Positions 1 to 12,190 of a DNA stretch of 64,000 nt are shown here, piece by piece. The stretch spans positions 13,337,136-13,401,135 of the forward strand of contig OY992540.1 of NCBI GenBank assembly GCA_963921195.1, written 5' to 3'. How positions within the stretch are numbered: the first letter of the stretch is position 1; each line of letters opens with the position of its first letter. Origin of the DNA: Pegoplata infirma (Eukaryota > Arthropoda > Insecta > Diptera > Anthomyiidae). The notes under the pieces are model-generated. The model saw nothing but the letters and a program-made list of their open reading frames with translations. It had not been told where the DNA came from and did no database searches. The position numbers and the translations under genes were made by a program.

Positions 1-1100
1 GCCAAGGGTATATTAAATCACTTATAAATTAACCAACCAATAATATATGTTTATTAAAGTGCTTATTAAAGTGCTAATACTTGATATTTTCAAGTTACTT
101 GATGCTGCATTTATTAGAGTTTTGTAAAAAATTTCGATAACTTCAACCAAAAATTTTGAATTGATCGTAATTCCCATATAAAACCCGTAATAAATGCAGC
201 AACATGTACAACATTAAGGGCGGATTAGCCGCTAACTGACGATTTAACGGAGCCTTATGTCAAAATTTGTATGAAAAAGTTAAATTTAACGGAGAGTTAT
301 TTTATAACGGAGCATTGAGTAATCCAGCCTAAGTAATGGTAATATAATGATGGTAACGGAAATTTTTAGTGCTGAACTGATAAATAGAATATTTACAAAA
401 CAAATAGTTTAAGTTCACACCAAAAAATGTAAAAAATAATAATATTAAGCGGTAAGTTTTTTTGTAATAAAGTACTGGTACAGCACTTTTAGGGTTGTTA
501 TTTCCAACACTGGCAAAGTACTCTATTTTCAGAAAAAAGGTGCTTTGCCAGCACTATATTTTTTGTACCGCTGGTAATTTCTGGCTGGGTACATTTGGAA
601 AATTTTAAAATACAATTGGAAATGGTGAAGAAAAAGTTAAGATTCTTATACATTCTTGCTATACAAAAAACCTGTTTGATATATCTTTTCTATAGAAAAG
701 GTTGAAGATTCTGAAATATTTTTCCAATTGAAAAGTTTTTAGATTCTACAATAATATTCTATAGAAAAATTCTTAAATTTCGCAATATTTTTTTAAATAG
801 AAAAAAATTTTACACTGCATATATTTTCCCCATATAAATACTCAGATTCTGAGTTTGCTATAGCAAAAAATACTCAGATGCTGAGACTTTTGCCTAAATT
901 CGAAGAATTTCTTCTAACAAAAAGAAAACTGGTCAAATTTAAAGACTTTTTTTAAAGAAAAATTATCAGATTTGGTTAAATTTTGTCAGAATTTGAATAA
1001 CAAATCCCATATTCTGAATAATTTCTCTAATAAAAAAAAATACCCAATCAATTTATAAAAAAATTTATTTCATAAAAAATTTATTGTTTTATAATTTTAG
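1..1100 (+). other. Wdr6 intron, 3' part
   Basis: Non-coding sequence ending in a polypyrimidine/AG acceptor (TTTTATAATTTTAG, AG at 1099-1100) directly before the Wdr6 exon. It contains a short MITE (218-329), a foldback-like stretch near 450-575, a piece at about 590-625 that resembles the 21-bp minisatellite of 11390-12190, and from about 640 to 1020 decayed copies of the CTCAG/CTGAG satellite that forms the arrays at 3462 and 15380. No coding potential was recognised. Confidence 0.7.
218..329. repeat. Short MITE, TAA target duplication
   Basis: The ends GGGCGGATTA and TAATCCAGCC are imperfect inverted repeats, flanked by TAA at 215-217 and 330-332. A second copy lies at 52376-52494 with the same flanking TAA. 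A 3-bp TWA duplication with G-rich ends fits PIF/Harbinger-derived MITEs; that class is inferred from the ends only. Confidence 0.6.
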
Positions 1101-3292
1101 GCCACAACATTTATGCATTAAGTGTTGGTGAAGATTCATATTTTTGTCTATGGCATAACAATGGCGAACTGTTGTTTAAAAGACGTCAACAATATGGAGC
1201 AACTATTTGGAATTTTGTATATGATAATAATACAAAAACCATCTACACCATAGGATCAATAGGAAATTTAGTAGCTTATGGCTTAAACGATATACTACAA
1301 GAAACTCAACAGCCTCAAAATAATATGATACTGCCTCAAGTAACGGAAGAAAACCCTACAGAGTATATAGCAAAAATTAAATTTATTACTGAAGATCAAT
1401 TAATAGGTATAAGTAACCAAAATCGTTTGATGAGCACTAAAGTCAATGGAGATTATAATAGATCATGGCAATCTATAGATATTGAAATAGATTTTAAATG
1501 TACTGTCATGGAAGTATATGAAAATCAAATAGCCATTTGTGGTTTTAAACGTATGATTTTAATAGAATGGCAAGAGCAAACTCAGAAATTTACAAAGTTA
1601 TATGACCAACAAGTACTAAATGGTGTTATTAGAACTTTTGTATTTTTTAACAAACATCAATTTCTAATATGTGACGATAAAGGAAATTGTTTGATATATG
1701 TGGATTCTCTAGATAAACAGAGACATTTAGAATTACCAAAATGTAAAGAACCCTGGTTAACAACAGCTTTATTACTAGACCAACAGCAGCATTTGCTGAT
1801 AAGTAATAGACTAGGAAATTTATTGTTATATAAGCTGTCGGAGGACAATATCAGCTACACGCTGCAAAATATTTTAAAACATCCTCATGGTAATTATGGA
1901 GCTACAAATCTTCAATATTTGGAAACACATGAAAACTCTGAAATAATACGTTCTTCGGGACATGATGGAGCAATCAATTTGTTCTCAATAAATTATAAAG
2001 ATTCTACTATTAAAACATGTTCGCGTCAAATAATACCAGTAGCCTGGGTAGAACATTTGCAGAGGTGGTATAAAAATCTAGATGTATTTCTAGGATTTAA
2101 TGACAACCACTTTGTAGCCTGGTGTCGAGAATATGATTTTCTTATACAACTGCCCTGTGGAGGTGGTCATAGATGTTGGCATTTTATTATAAACCCCATA
2201 GACTTTCAAATCTCTTTGGCCTTTATAAAAAATAAAAGAGTACGTTTTTATAAAATGCCACTAATAAACAAAGAATTAACCAACTTACCGGTTGCTAAAA
2301 GATGGCATATCTCACCTTGTAATATTATGGAAATATTACCAGGAGATGTAAAGGAATCTCCTATTGCTGTAACTGCTGGAGATGATAACCTTTTAAAAAT
2401 ACATACTTTCACTGATGAGAATGGTCTTCAAGAACAAAAAGAATTACACCATCATATTTCGAATATTAGAGCCTTAAAAGTACTTTCTATTAATAATAAT
2501 GAATTTCTTATATTTTCTGGTGGTGGTAGAGCTCAACTATGTATAACTAAAGTTCAAAGAAAAACATTTCATATTGAGGAATTAGTGAACTATACTTTAA
2601 AAGCAGAAAACGATCAGATATCAAATAACAATAAATCCTATAATTTTAATCCTGAAACACGTTTAATGTCGTTAGATGTTAAGCCAGTTAGTAATAGCAT
2701 ATATCATCTATATATTGCTTGTTCAGATGGTTACATCAGACATTTATCATTCAATTTATTTTCTCTTCAACTGGAAATATTATCAACTTATTTTTACAAC
2801 AAATGTATTTTACAAATTAAATATATACCTGAAATTGATTTTGTGCTAACAGCAGCTACAGATGGTTTAATAAAATTATTTGATGCTGATTTAAAAAAAT
2901 GTCTTCATGAGTTACGCCACCATTCTAGCGGCATTAATGGATTATCTATTTTATACAGTTCTTTAACTAAAACTCTTCAAATTCTCTCGGGTGGTGATGA
3001 TCAGGCTGTTACCTATTCAAAATTGTCCTTGGAAAACTTTAAAGTTTTAAACACTTTTCATAAACCTTATCTACATACGGCACAAGTATGTGCTAGTGCT
3101 ATAAGTGCCTGTGGTGAATTTGGCTTTACGAGTGGTGTTGATCAAAATCTTTATAAATTGAATTTATCTACCGGAGAAGTGGTGAATAGTTTTCACTCAT
3201 GTGTTGCCGATATTAAGGGCGTAAGTTTAGTTAATGATGATATTTGTTTGTTATATGGATGTGGTTTACAAATTTATGCATTTAATATTTGA
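1101..3292 (+). CDS. WDR6 (tRNA wobble methylation cofactor), last exon
   Basis: The open frame runs from the splice acceptor at 1101 (two bases of a split codon first) to TGA at 3290-3292, giving 729 residues, the C-terminal two thirds or so of a WD-repeat protein. It starts HNIYALSVGEDSYFCLWHN, the GEDxxxxLW core of a WD blade. Later blades include SSGHDGAINLFSI, TAATDGLIKLFDAD and LSGGDDQAVTYSKL, ending with a TSGVDQNLYKLNL blade. Blade order and spacing match insect WDR6 as I remember it. In yeast and human the homologue (Trm734/WDR6) binds the FTSJ1/Trm7 methyltransferase and directs 2'-O-methylation of tRNA position 34 in the cytoplasm. An ATTAAA poly(A) signal candidate lies near 3380. 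Upstream exons are outside the window; no internal stop or frameshift was seen. Confidence 0.9.
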
Positions 3293-3461
3293 TTTTGTTT
3301 ATAATGTTAATCGTTTTTTTTTTTAACTTTTGCAAAAAATCTATAATTACAATTTTATGTTTTAAAAATATGTTTGTTTTATTAAAAAAGGGGGTTTATA
3401 TTACACTCAAGGCCGTCTTAAGTTATGGCCAGATCCTTGGGTTCACAAGAAGAAGACAAGA

Positions 3462-6400
3462 CTTTTTGTACGATAAATGTCTCAGAATCAGAGACTTTCA
3501 TTATACGAAAAATGTCTCAGAATCTGAGACTCTTTCTATACGAAAAATGTCTCAGAATCTGAGACTCTTCCTATACAAAAAATGTCTTAGAATATGGGAC
3601 TTTTTCTATACGAAAATTGTATCAGAATATGAGTCTTTTTCTATACGAAAAATGTCTCAGAATCTGAGACTTTTTCTATACGAAAAATATCTCAGAAACT
3701 GAGACTTTTTCTATACGAAAAATGTCTCAGAATCTAAGAATTTTTCTATACGAAAAATGTCTCAGAATCTAAGACATTTTATACGAAAAATGTCTCAGAA
3801 TCCGAGACTTTTTCTATACGAAAAATGTCTCAGAATCTGAGACTTTTTCTATACGAAAAATGTCTCAGAATCTGGGAATTTTTCTATACGAAAAATGTCT
3901 CAGAATCTGAGTTTTTTTCTATACGAAAAATGTCTCAGAATCTGAGTTTTTTTCTATACGAAAAATGTCTCAGAAACTGAGACTTTTTCTATACGAAAAA
4001 TGTCTCAGAATCTGAGTCTTTTTCTATACGAAAAATGTCTCAGAATCTGAGTCTTTTTCTATACGAAAAATGTCTCAGAATCTGAGAATTTTTCTATACG
4101 AAAAATGTCTCAGAATCTGAGAATTTTTCTATACGAAAAATGTCTCAGAATCTGAGAATTTTTCTATACGAAAAATGTCTCAGAATCTGAGAATTTTTCT
4201 ATACGAAAAATGTCTCAGAATCTGAGAATTTTTCTATACGAAAAATGTCTCAGAATCTGAGAATTTTTCTATACGAAAAATGTCTCAGAATCTGAGAATT
4301 TTTCTATACGAAAAATGTCTCAGAATCTGAGAATTTTTCTATACGAAAAATGTCTCAGAATCTGAGAATTTTTCTATACGAAAAATGTCTCAGAATCTGA
4401 GAATTTTTCTATACGAAAAATGTCTCAGAATCTGAGAATTTTTCTATACGAAAAATGTCTCAGAATCTGAGAATTTTTCTATACGAAAAATGTCTCAGAA
4501 TCTGAGAATTTTTCTATACGAAAAATGTCTCAGAATCTGAGAATTTTTCTATACGAAAAATGTCTCAGAATCTGAGAATTTTTCTATACGAAAAATGTCT
4601 CAGAATCTGAGAATTTTTCTATACGAAAAATGTCTCAGAATCTGAGAATTTTTCTATACGAAAAATGTCTCAGAATCTGAGAATTTTTCTATACGAAAAA
4701 TGTCTCAGAATCTGAGAATTTTTCTATACGAAAAATGTCTCAGAATCTGAGAATTTTTCTATACGAAAAATGTCTCAGAATCTGAGAATTTTTCTATACG
4801 AAAAATGTCTCAGAATCTGAGAATTTTTCTATACGAAAAATGTCTCAGAATCTGAGAATTTTTCTATACGAAAAATGTCTCAGAATCTGAGAATTTTTCT
4901 ATACGAAAAATGTCTCAGAATCTGAGAATTTTTCTATACGAAAAATGTCTCAGAATCTGAGAATTTTTCTATACGAAAAATGTCTCAGAATCTGAGAATT
5001 TTTCTATACGAAAAATGTCTCAGAATCTGAGAATTTTTCTATACGAAAAATGTCTCAGAATCTGAGAATTTTTCTATACGAAAAATGTCTCAGAATCTGA
5101 GAATTTTTCTATACGAAAAATGTCTCAGAATCTGAGAATTTTTCTATACGAAAAATGTCTCAGAATCTGAGAATTTTTCTATACGAAAAATGTCTCAGAA
5201 TCTGAGAATTTTTCTATACGAAAAATGTCTCAGAATCTGAGAATTTTTCTATACGAAAAATGTCTCAGAATCTGAGAATTTTTCTATACGAAAAATGTCT
5301 CAGAATCTGAGAATTTTTCTATACGAAAAATGTCTCAGAATCTGAGAATTTTTCTATACGAAAAATGTCTCAGAATCTGAGAATTTTTCTATACGAAAAA
5401 TGTCTCAGAATCTGAGAATTTTTCTATACGAAAAATGTCTCAGAATCTGAGAATTTTTCTATACGAAAAATGTCTCAGAATCTGAGAATTTTTCTATACG
5501 AAAAATGTCTCAGAATCTGAGAATTTTTCTATACGAAAAATGTCTCAGAATCTGAGAATTTTTCTATACGAAAAATGTGTCAGAATCTGAGAATTTTTCT
5601 ATACGAAAAATGTCTCAGAATCTGAGAATTTTTCTATACGAAAAATGTCTCAGAATCTGAGAATTTTTCTATACGAAAAATGTCTCAGAATCTGAGAATT
5701 TTTCTATACGAAAAATGTCTCAGAATCTGAGAATTTTTCTATACGAAAAATGTCTCAGAATCTGAGAATTTTTCTATACGAAAAATGTCTCAGAATCTGA
5801 GAATTTTTCTATACGAAAAATGTCTCAGAATCTGAGAATTTTTCTATACGAAAAATGTCTCAGAATCTGAGAATTTTTCTATACGAAAAATGTCTCAGAA
5901 TCTGAGAATTTTTCTATACGAAAAATGTCTCAGAATCTGAGAATTTTTCTATACGAAAAATGTCTCAGAATCTGAGAATTTTTCTATACGAAAAATGTCT
6001 CAAAATCTGAGAATTTTTCTATACGAAAAATGTCTCAGAATCTGAGAATTTTTCTATACGAAAAATGTCTCAGAATCTGAGAATTTTTCTATACGAAAAA
6101 TGTCTCAGAATCTGAGAATTTTTCTATACGAAAAATGTCTCAGAATCTGAGAATTTTTCTATACGAAAAATGTCTCAGAATCTGAGAATTTTTCTATACG
6201 AAAAATGTCTCAGAATCTGAGAATTTTTCTATACGAAAAATGTCTCAGAATCTGAGAATTTTTCTATACGAAAAATGTCTCAGAATCTGAGAATTTTTCT
6301 ATACGAAAAATGTCTCAGAATCTGAGAATTTTTCTATACGAAAAATGTCTCAGAATCTGAGAATTTTTCTATACGAAAAATGTCTCAGAATCTGAGAATT

Positions 6401-7552
6401 TTTCTATACGAAAAATGTCTCAGAATCTGAGAATTTTTCTATACGAAAAATGTCTCAGAATCTGAGAATTTTTCTATACGAAAAATGTCTCAGAATCTGA
6501 GAATTTTTCTATACGAAAAATGTCTCAGAATCTGAGAATTTTTCTATACGAAAAATGTCTCAGAATCTGAGAATTTTTCTATACGAAAAATGTCTCAGAA
6601 TCTGAGAATTTTTCTATACGAAAAATGTCTCAGAATCTGAGAATTTTTCTATACGAAAAATGTCTCAGAATCTGAGAATTTTTCTATACGAAAAATGTCT
6701 CAGAATCTGAGAATTTTTCTATACGAAAAATGTCTCAGAATCTGAGAATTTTTCTATACGAAAAATGTCTCAGAATCTGAGAATTTTTCTATACGAAAAA
6801 TGTCTCAGAATCTGAGAATTTTTCTATACGAAAAATGTCTCAGAATCTGAGAATTTTTCTATACGAAAAATGTCTCAGAATCTGAGAATTTTTCTATACG
6901 AAAAATGTCTCAGAATCTGAGAATTTTTCTATACGAAAAATGTCTCAGAATCTGAGAATTTTTCTATACGAAAAATGTCTCAGAATCTGAGAATTTTTCT
7001 ATACGAAAAATGTCTCAGAATCTGAGAATTTTTCTATACGAAAAATGTCTCAGAATCTGAGAATTTTTCTATACGAAAAATGTCTCAGAATCTGAGAATT
7101 TTTCTATACGAAAAATGTCTCAGAATCTGAGAATTTTTCTATACGAAAAATGTCTCAGAATCTGAGAATTTTTCTATACGAAAAATGTCTCAGAATCTGA
7201 GAATTTTTCTATACGAAAAATGTCTCAGAATCTGAGAATTTTTCTATACGAAAAATGTCTCAGAATCTGAGAATTTTTCTATACGAAAAATGTCTCAGAA
7301 TCTGAGAATTTTTCTATACGAAAAATGTCTCAGAATCTGTGGCTTTTTCTATACGAAAAATGTCTCAGAATCAGAGACATTTTCTATACGAAAAATGTCT
7401 CAGAATGTGTGGCATTTTCTATACGAAAAATGTATCAGAATCTAAGACTTTTTCTGTTCGAAAAATGTCTGAGACTTTTTTATACGAAAAATGTTTCAGA
7501 ATCTGAATTTTTTTTTTAGTAAAAATGTCTCAGAATCCAAGACTTTCGGAAA
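3462..7552 (+). repeat. 35-bp satellite array, about 117 copies
   Basis: The tandem unit TCTGAGAATTTTTCTATACG plus AAAAATGTCTCAGAA repeats every 35 bp. Each unit is near-palindromic at TCTCAGAATCTGAGA. The core (about 4076-7329, some 93 units) is almost invariant: I see only a C-to-G change near 5579 and a G-to-A change near 6003. Units at both edges are diverged (for example 3462-4075 and 7330-7552), the usual sign of homogenisation by unequal exchange with decaying flanks. It fills nearly all the space between Wdr6 (stop at 3292) and Arl2bp (start at 7739). Short ORFs inside it (for example 3289-3702, 7325-7519) are by-products. Copy number may be misassembled. Confidence 0.97.
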
Positions 7553-7738
7553 ATAATACGAAAATGTGAAATTTTCTTCCGATTTCGATATTCAACGAAA
7601 ACCTTTTTTTCGACCCACTCTATTGTTAATAGTTGCCTTGGTAACCATAATTTTTGCTAACAAAATAAATAATAAAATATATTCAATTAAAAACATTTAA
7701 AAAATCACTAAAATTTTTTTAGTAAAAAGTATTTCTTA

Positions 7739-8262
7739 ATGGATTATACCGAAGAAGATATAGTATGCCAGTCCTCGGGTAGTACATTTTTTGATGAAGT
7801 AATTGGTCACATAGAAGACATTGTTTTAAGTGAACAATTTCAATTATTGCATGAAAACTTTTTGCAAAAATATTGGTCACATTTTGAAAATACCGAAGAA
7901 AATAAATTGGAATACATGGATATATTTGAAGATTACACCAATACGTTTGAGACATTTTTCGTGGATGAATTAAACAAGCGTATGAATGATTTCGATATGG
8001 AAAAATTTGCAGAAGAATTGAAGTGAGTTTTTTAAGAGTATAACATTTTATTGTCTAATTACAGAATTTTTTTTTTAGTGCCCATGCAACTTTAGAAGAT
8101 ACTTTGGGTTTTGGCGGCTCTGAAATTTTTGAACTACTACATTCGTTTAGTAGCTTTCAAACTTTTAAGGAACTTATGTTAGATTATCGCTGCAAAATGG
8201 AGGGCCACGTGCAACATTTAGATTTTGATATTTTAATAACAAAACCATTAAATAATTGTTAA
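7739..8262 (+). CDS. ADP-ribosylation factor-like 2-binding protein (ARL2BP/BART)
   Basis: Two exons, 7739-8022 and 8079-8262, separated by a 56-bp intron with donor AA|GTGAGT and acceptor TTTTTTAG|T; joining them gives 155 residues (human about 163). The other AG at 8063-8064 would shift the frame. The product matches BART throughout: an N-terminal FFDEVIGHIEDIVLSEQFQL, the signature TEENKL at residues 52-57, then FELLHSFSSFQTFKELMLDY and LDYRCKMEGH in exon 2. The family is an all-helical effector of GTP-bound ARL2/ARL3, acting at cilia/basal bodies, mitochondria and in STAT3 retention in vertebrates. The start ATG is the first in frame after the satellite and a short AT-rich leader. The upstream promoter must lie within the roughly 190 bp after the satellite or in the satellite itself. 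No defect seen. Confidence 0.93.
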
Positions 8263-8411
8263 GATAATATGGACTTAAATTCTACGATAGATTTTAAATT
8301 AAAATTTTTAATTAATATCGTATTTTAAATTTATACAATCCGAAGTCACCTATCCCGTGACTAATGAAAATGGGACATGTTACTAAAAGGTCTTTAAATG
8401 CTTATCACATG
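8263..8411 (+). other. Arl2bp 3' flank
   Basis: AT-rich sequence with AATTAAAATTTTTAATTAA just after the stop, a possible 3' UTR. It ends in ATCACATG (8404-8411), the left target duplication of the hAT-like element. Confidence 0.5.
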
Positions 8412-8780
8412 CAGTGTTGCCATTTTAGCCATTTTCCGGCTAGATTTAGCTCCTTTTGAACTCGTTTAGCCGGAGAAAAATGCATTTAGCTCTTAGCCGT
8501 TTTTTTAGCCATTTTCGAAATTATTTTAGCAGTTTTTTAGCCATTTTTAAGTTTTTTAATTTAAAAGTCATTTTTAGTGTTTTTTTATACAAAAATAAAG
8601 AAAAAGTTGGTTGTTTGTTAGTACAGATCAAGCACAGGCTCCAATTCTATTTAATCTAAAGGTTTTAGTTAAAAAATGTGGAAGAAAATTTAATTTATAA
8701 AAATTACAGTCATTTCTGGTATTCCCATAACGGTTTCAAACACTCCAGTTATAGTGTTATCATCAGCAGGATTGTTAATA

Positions 8781-10077
8781 AGGAGTGAGATCATAAAAAT
8801 GTTAACACACATAAAGTTAAATAAAAAACAGACTACTGAATTTTAAGACTTCAAACCAAATTTTTATTAAATAAAATTTAATACAAAATCATAACAAAAA
8901 AACCGCATGGAACTCTAACCACTACGAACAAAGTTATCCACTTTTTCCGGAAACCCTCCCATTAAGGCTTTTATGGTAGTTTCTGTCACCTTTTTAGAGC
9001 AGGTGGTCCATCTACGTTTGAAATCTTGCATGTCCTGGGAGACCTTTTTTGTGCCCTTTAATTCTTTTTTAACAAGAGCCCAATATCTCTCCACTGGCCT
9101 GAGCTCCGGGCAGTTTGGTGGATTTGCCTCTCTTGGTACAAAAACCACATTATTATCATTATACCACTCCAGCGCTTTCTTGCTGTAGTGACAAGATGCT
9201 AAATCGGGCCAAAAGTAAGTGGATACATTGTGCTGACTCAAGAACGGAAGAAGTCTCTTCTGCAAACACTCCTTGATATAAATTTCGCTGTTTATAGAGC
9301 CAGATGTCACAAATGACTGGCTTCTTTGGCCGCAGCTACATATGGCTTTCCATACTAGGAATTTTTTGGGGAATTTCGTTTGCTTTTTTGACCGAAATTT
9401 TTCCGCAACATTTCCTCGAACATCGGAAACATAAAATTCTTGACCAGGGAGCTGCGCAAAATCAGCCAGGACATAAGTTTCGTCGTCCATTACACAACAG
9501 TTGTATTTTTTTATAAAATTTGATTTCAATTTTCTAGCTCTGGTTTTGGCCTCCAAATTTTTGAAAGCGTTTCTATCGGGAACTTTTTGAACTTTGTAGG
9601 ACTTTAGTCCCGCCTTACGTTTCACTTTACGTACAAAAAAGTCTGAGCATTGGGCTAACCGAGCTGTTTTTCTGCCAGATGTGTTAGGAGCTCTCTTAAG
9701 GATGCTTTTAACTTTATATGCCTTACCAATGTTACGATAACCAGTCGTTGTTCCTGTTCCCGGCTTCCTTTCAATTGTTAGGTGTTCCAGATACCTTTTT
9801 ACCACTTTTGAAACTGTTTGGCGGCATACATTAGTTTCTTTGGCAATTTTTTTGTATGTCCATGTTTGGTTTTGTTGAAAATATTTAATTATTTTTGAAC
9901 GCACTTTTCTTTCATCGTCCATTGTGTAAAAAATTGCAAATTAAAACTCATGATGTAAATTAATTTATTAACTGACATATTTTTAAAATGTAAACTGCCG
10001 AAAAAAAAAAAATTTGGAAGCTTTACACCAAAGTTGTAGGCAAAAATGTGTGTTAACATTTTTATGATCTCACTCCT
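8781..10077 (-). mobile_element. DD37E Tc1/mariner-superfamily element, complete
   Basis: A 1297-bp element with perfect 32-bp terminal inverted repeats (8781-8812 and 10046-10077, outermost bases AGGAGTGAGATC / GATCTCACTCCT), flanked by a TA duplication (8779-8780 and 10078-10079). It carries one uninterrupted transposase ORF on the minus strand. Perfect TIRs plus an intact ORF suggest a recent insertion and a possibly autonomous copy. Confidence 0.95.
8915..9922 (-). CDS. Transposase, DD37E (ITmD37E-like)
   Basis: 335 residues, MDDERKVRSK to NFVRSG, ATG at 9922, with an untranslated leader of about 155 bp from the right TIR. Residues 10-50 form a helix-turn-helix (KIAKETNVCRQTVSKVVKRY), followed by a GTG-containing linker and a second Arg/Lys-rich helical domain (75-130). 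Catalytic residues: DDET (D147 likely, D146 adjacent), D240 in FWPDLASCH, and E278 in LRPVERYW. There are 37 residues between D240 and E278, so this is DD37E rather than Tc1 (DD34E) or mariner (DD34D); the family was described in mosquitoes as ITmD37E. It excises and inserts its element at TA. All three acidic residues are present and no stop or frameshift is seen, so it may be functional. Codon use is AT-rich like the surroundings. Confidence 0.93.
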   Translation of the reverse strand: MDDERKVRSKIIKYFQQNQTWTYKKIAKETNVCRQTVSKVVKRYLEHLTIERKPGTGTTTGYRNIGKAYKVKSILKRAPNTSGRKTARLAQCSDFFVRKVKRKAGLKSYKVQKVPDRNAFKNLEAKTRARKLKSNFIKKYNCCVMDDETYVLADFAQLPGQEFYVSDVRGNVAEKFRSKKQTKFPKKFLVWKAICSCGQRSQSFVTSGSINSEIYIKECLQKRLLPFLSQHNVSTYFWPDLASCHYSKKALEWYNDNNVVFVPREANPPNCPELRPVERYWALVKKELKGTKKVSQDMQDFKRRWTTCSKKVTETTIKALMGGFPEKVDNFVRSG

Positions 10078-10785
10078 TATCGGTTTGTTTTGTTAGTAGG
10101 TACTTGTTTTTCATATATGTATATGAATTTTAATTAGTTCCAGTCTGGAATCGAACAACGGATATTTTTGTCATATTCATACCATTAACATTATACTAAA
10201 TCTTCGACGATCTAGCGATGCCAGTTTCTCTGTTAAAAATACACTAACGTCCGAAACTCAACTTAAAGACTGGTTGCTGAATCTTGGCATATACATTTTT
10301 GTCATTCTTCATGTCAGGTTTCAGCGAAAGCGGTTGCTGGAGTAAAAAGTTTTACCTAGAATTCACGTGTTGAAAATGCGCCAACTTCCAAAAGAAAGCC
10401 AAAAAAATATACGCAGTGCTTTTTTATTATAAAAAATTAACTAAAAAAATTTTTCGCTCTCAAAAAAAAAAAATAATTTGCACTCAACAAAAAATTTTAC
10501 CTCATTTTTTTTAAACAAAAATAACTAAAAAACTTTTTTTTTTTTTATTTTTGCATTTAAAAAAAGGTAAATCATTGGAAAACTGGTTTGAACTCTAGTT
10601 TTTATCTAGAATAAGTCAAAATCGTACCAAATATATAACATAAGATCTCTTTATTTAATTTTAAGTGTAAAACTGAAACGAAAATTTTAGCCTTTTTTTA
10701 GCCATTTTTTAGCCGTTTTTTAGCCGTTTTTTCGAATGAATTTAGCCGTTTTTGACTACCAAGTTCTGGCAACACTGATCACATG

Positions 10786-11385
10786 ACACATGAAAATTGG
10801 ACTTATCACTTAACTGCCTCAAAAATACTTTTAAAAATTTTTAGTACCGAAAAAACTTTTTAAAAAATTTTATTAAAATTGATTTTAGAAAAAAAAATTT
10901 TTTGGAGTCCCGAAAATTGTCCGAGTCCACACAATTTTTTTGACTTTTGGAGTAAAAAGTAATAAGTCGAAAAAATTTTTTTTTGCCCAGTCACATGTCA
11001 CAAGTTATATTCATCTGTTTGAATTTTGTCACGAATATGTGTTAAGCCATACTTATTGTTAGTTTAGAAGTGAGGTAGAGCCTTATGTGATTCTCAATAT
11101 GAAAAAAACAGTGTATATAATTTTAAAATTTTTGTGTTCTTCATACGCATTAAATTTTTCCATAAGACTTAAAAGTAGAGAGACTTAAACAAAATCTGTA
11201 TGTTCTGAATTTCTCTACCTCGCTCTACTTTTTAGGATGTCACAATTCAATAAAAATTCTTATTGAAAATCACATATGGCTCTAACTCACTTCTGAACTA
11301 ACTGTGGTCATAGGCCGGTTAAGTTCCGAGATGGACAAAATCGGACCAGCTGGAAAAAATTTCCCCTTAAAGAACTACACCATTT
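10786..11385. other. Intergenic, no gene seen
   Basis: AT-rich non-coding DNA. At about 11313-11380 is a short piece (GGTTAAGTTCCGAGATGG, then a CAAAATCGGACCAG motif) that recurs at 18730-18780 and, inverted, at 32530-32580; it belongs to the dispersed repeat annotated at 18550-19080 and 32300-32790. Confidence 0.5.
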
Positions 11386-12190
11386 CCAATTGCATTTTTA
11401 AAATTTCCAAATGTATTTAAAAATTGTCCAAATATATTTTAAAATTGTCCAAATGAATTTTAAAATTGTCCAAATGTATTTTAAAATTGTCCAAATATAT
11501 TTTAAAATTGTCCAAATGTATTTTAAAATTGTCCAAATGTAGTTTAAAATCTGCCAAATGTATTTTAAATTTTTCCAAATATATTTTAAAATTCTCCAAA
11601 TGTAGTTTTAAATTTTCCAAATGTATTTTAAAAATTTCCAAATGTATTTTTTAAATTTTCCATACGTATTTTAAAATTGTCCAAATGTAGTTTAAAATTG
11701 TCCAAATGTATTTTAAAATTGTCCAAATGTATTTTAAAATTGTCCAATTGTATTTTAAAATATTCCAAATGTACTTTAAAATATTCTACATAGAATTATA
11801 CATAGAATATTTTAAAATACATTTGGAAAATTTTAAAATACAATTGACCAATTTTAAAATACATTTGGAAATTTTTAAAAAACATTTGAAAATGTTTAAA
11901 CTACATTTGGACAAATTTAAAATAAATTTGGACAATTTAAAAATACATTTGTACAATTTTAAAATATATTTGGACAATTTTAAAATGTATTTGGACAATT
12001 TTAATATTAACTTAAGTTCAAGTCCAATTGGACAATTTTAAAATATATTTGGACAATTTTAAAACTAACAATTTTGGACAATTTTGAAATATATTTGGAC
12101 AATTTTAAAATATATTTGGACAATTTTAAAATTCATGTAGACAATTTTAAAATATATTTGGAAATTTTTAAAATATAGTTTAAAATTTTT
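11386..12190. repeat. 21-bp minisatellite arranged as a large inverted repeat
   Basis: Left of about 11795 the unit TGTCCAAATGTATTTTAAAA (plus T) repeats every 21 bp; to the right the reverse complement (ACATTTGGACAATTTTAAAA) repeats. The centre is near 11785-11815 (TTCTACATAGAATTATACAT region). The unit length is seven codons, so stop-free frames appear on both strands (11417-11641, 11706-12041, 11786-11998) encoding a KIHLDNF-type heptad; these are not judged to be genes. A stretch near 590-625 matches the unit. Confidence 0.9.

Larger units (their letters stand above)
8412..10777. mobile_element. Non-autonomous hAT-like element (interrupted)
   Basis: Terminal inverted repeats CAGTGTTGCCA (8412) and TGGCAACACTG (to 10777) are flanked by an exact 8-bp duplication ATCACATG at 8404-8411 and 10778-10785. 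An 8-bp duplication and CAG...CTG ends are hallmarks of the hAT superfamily. Many TTAGCC/CCGGCTA motifs lie just inside both ends (8425-8560 and 10687-10750), like the subterminal repeats that bind hAT transposases. Without the DD37E insertion (8781-10077 plus its duplicated TA) the element is about 1.07 kb and I see no transposase of its own. The stretch at about 8664-8752 resembles 50805-50886, inside another hAT-like element. Confidence 0.85.

Noticed and set aside
1657..1848. Minus-strand ORF within Wdr6
   Set aside because: It is antisense to a well-supported coding exon.
3462..7552. CRISPR-like regular repeat array
   Set aside because: Units abut with no unique spacers, the genome is eukaryotic, and no cas genes are present; it is a tandem satellite.
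8456..8659. 67-residue ORF
   Set aside because: It is formed by subterminal TTAGCC repeats of the hAT-like element.
11417..12041. Heptad-repeat proteins on both strands
   Set aside because: The open frames follow from a 21-bp tandem unit without stops; there is no start context, splice evidence or domain.
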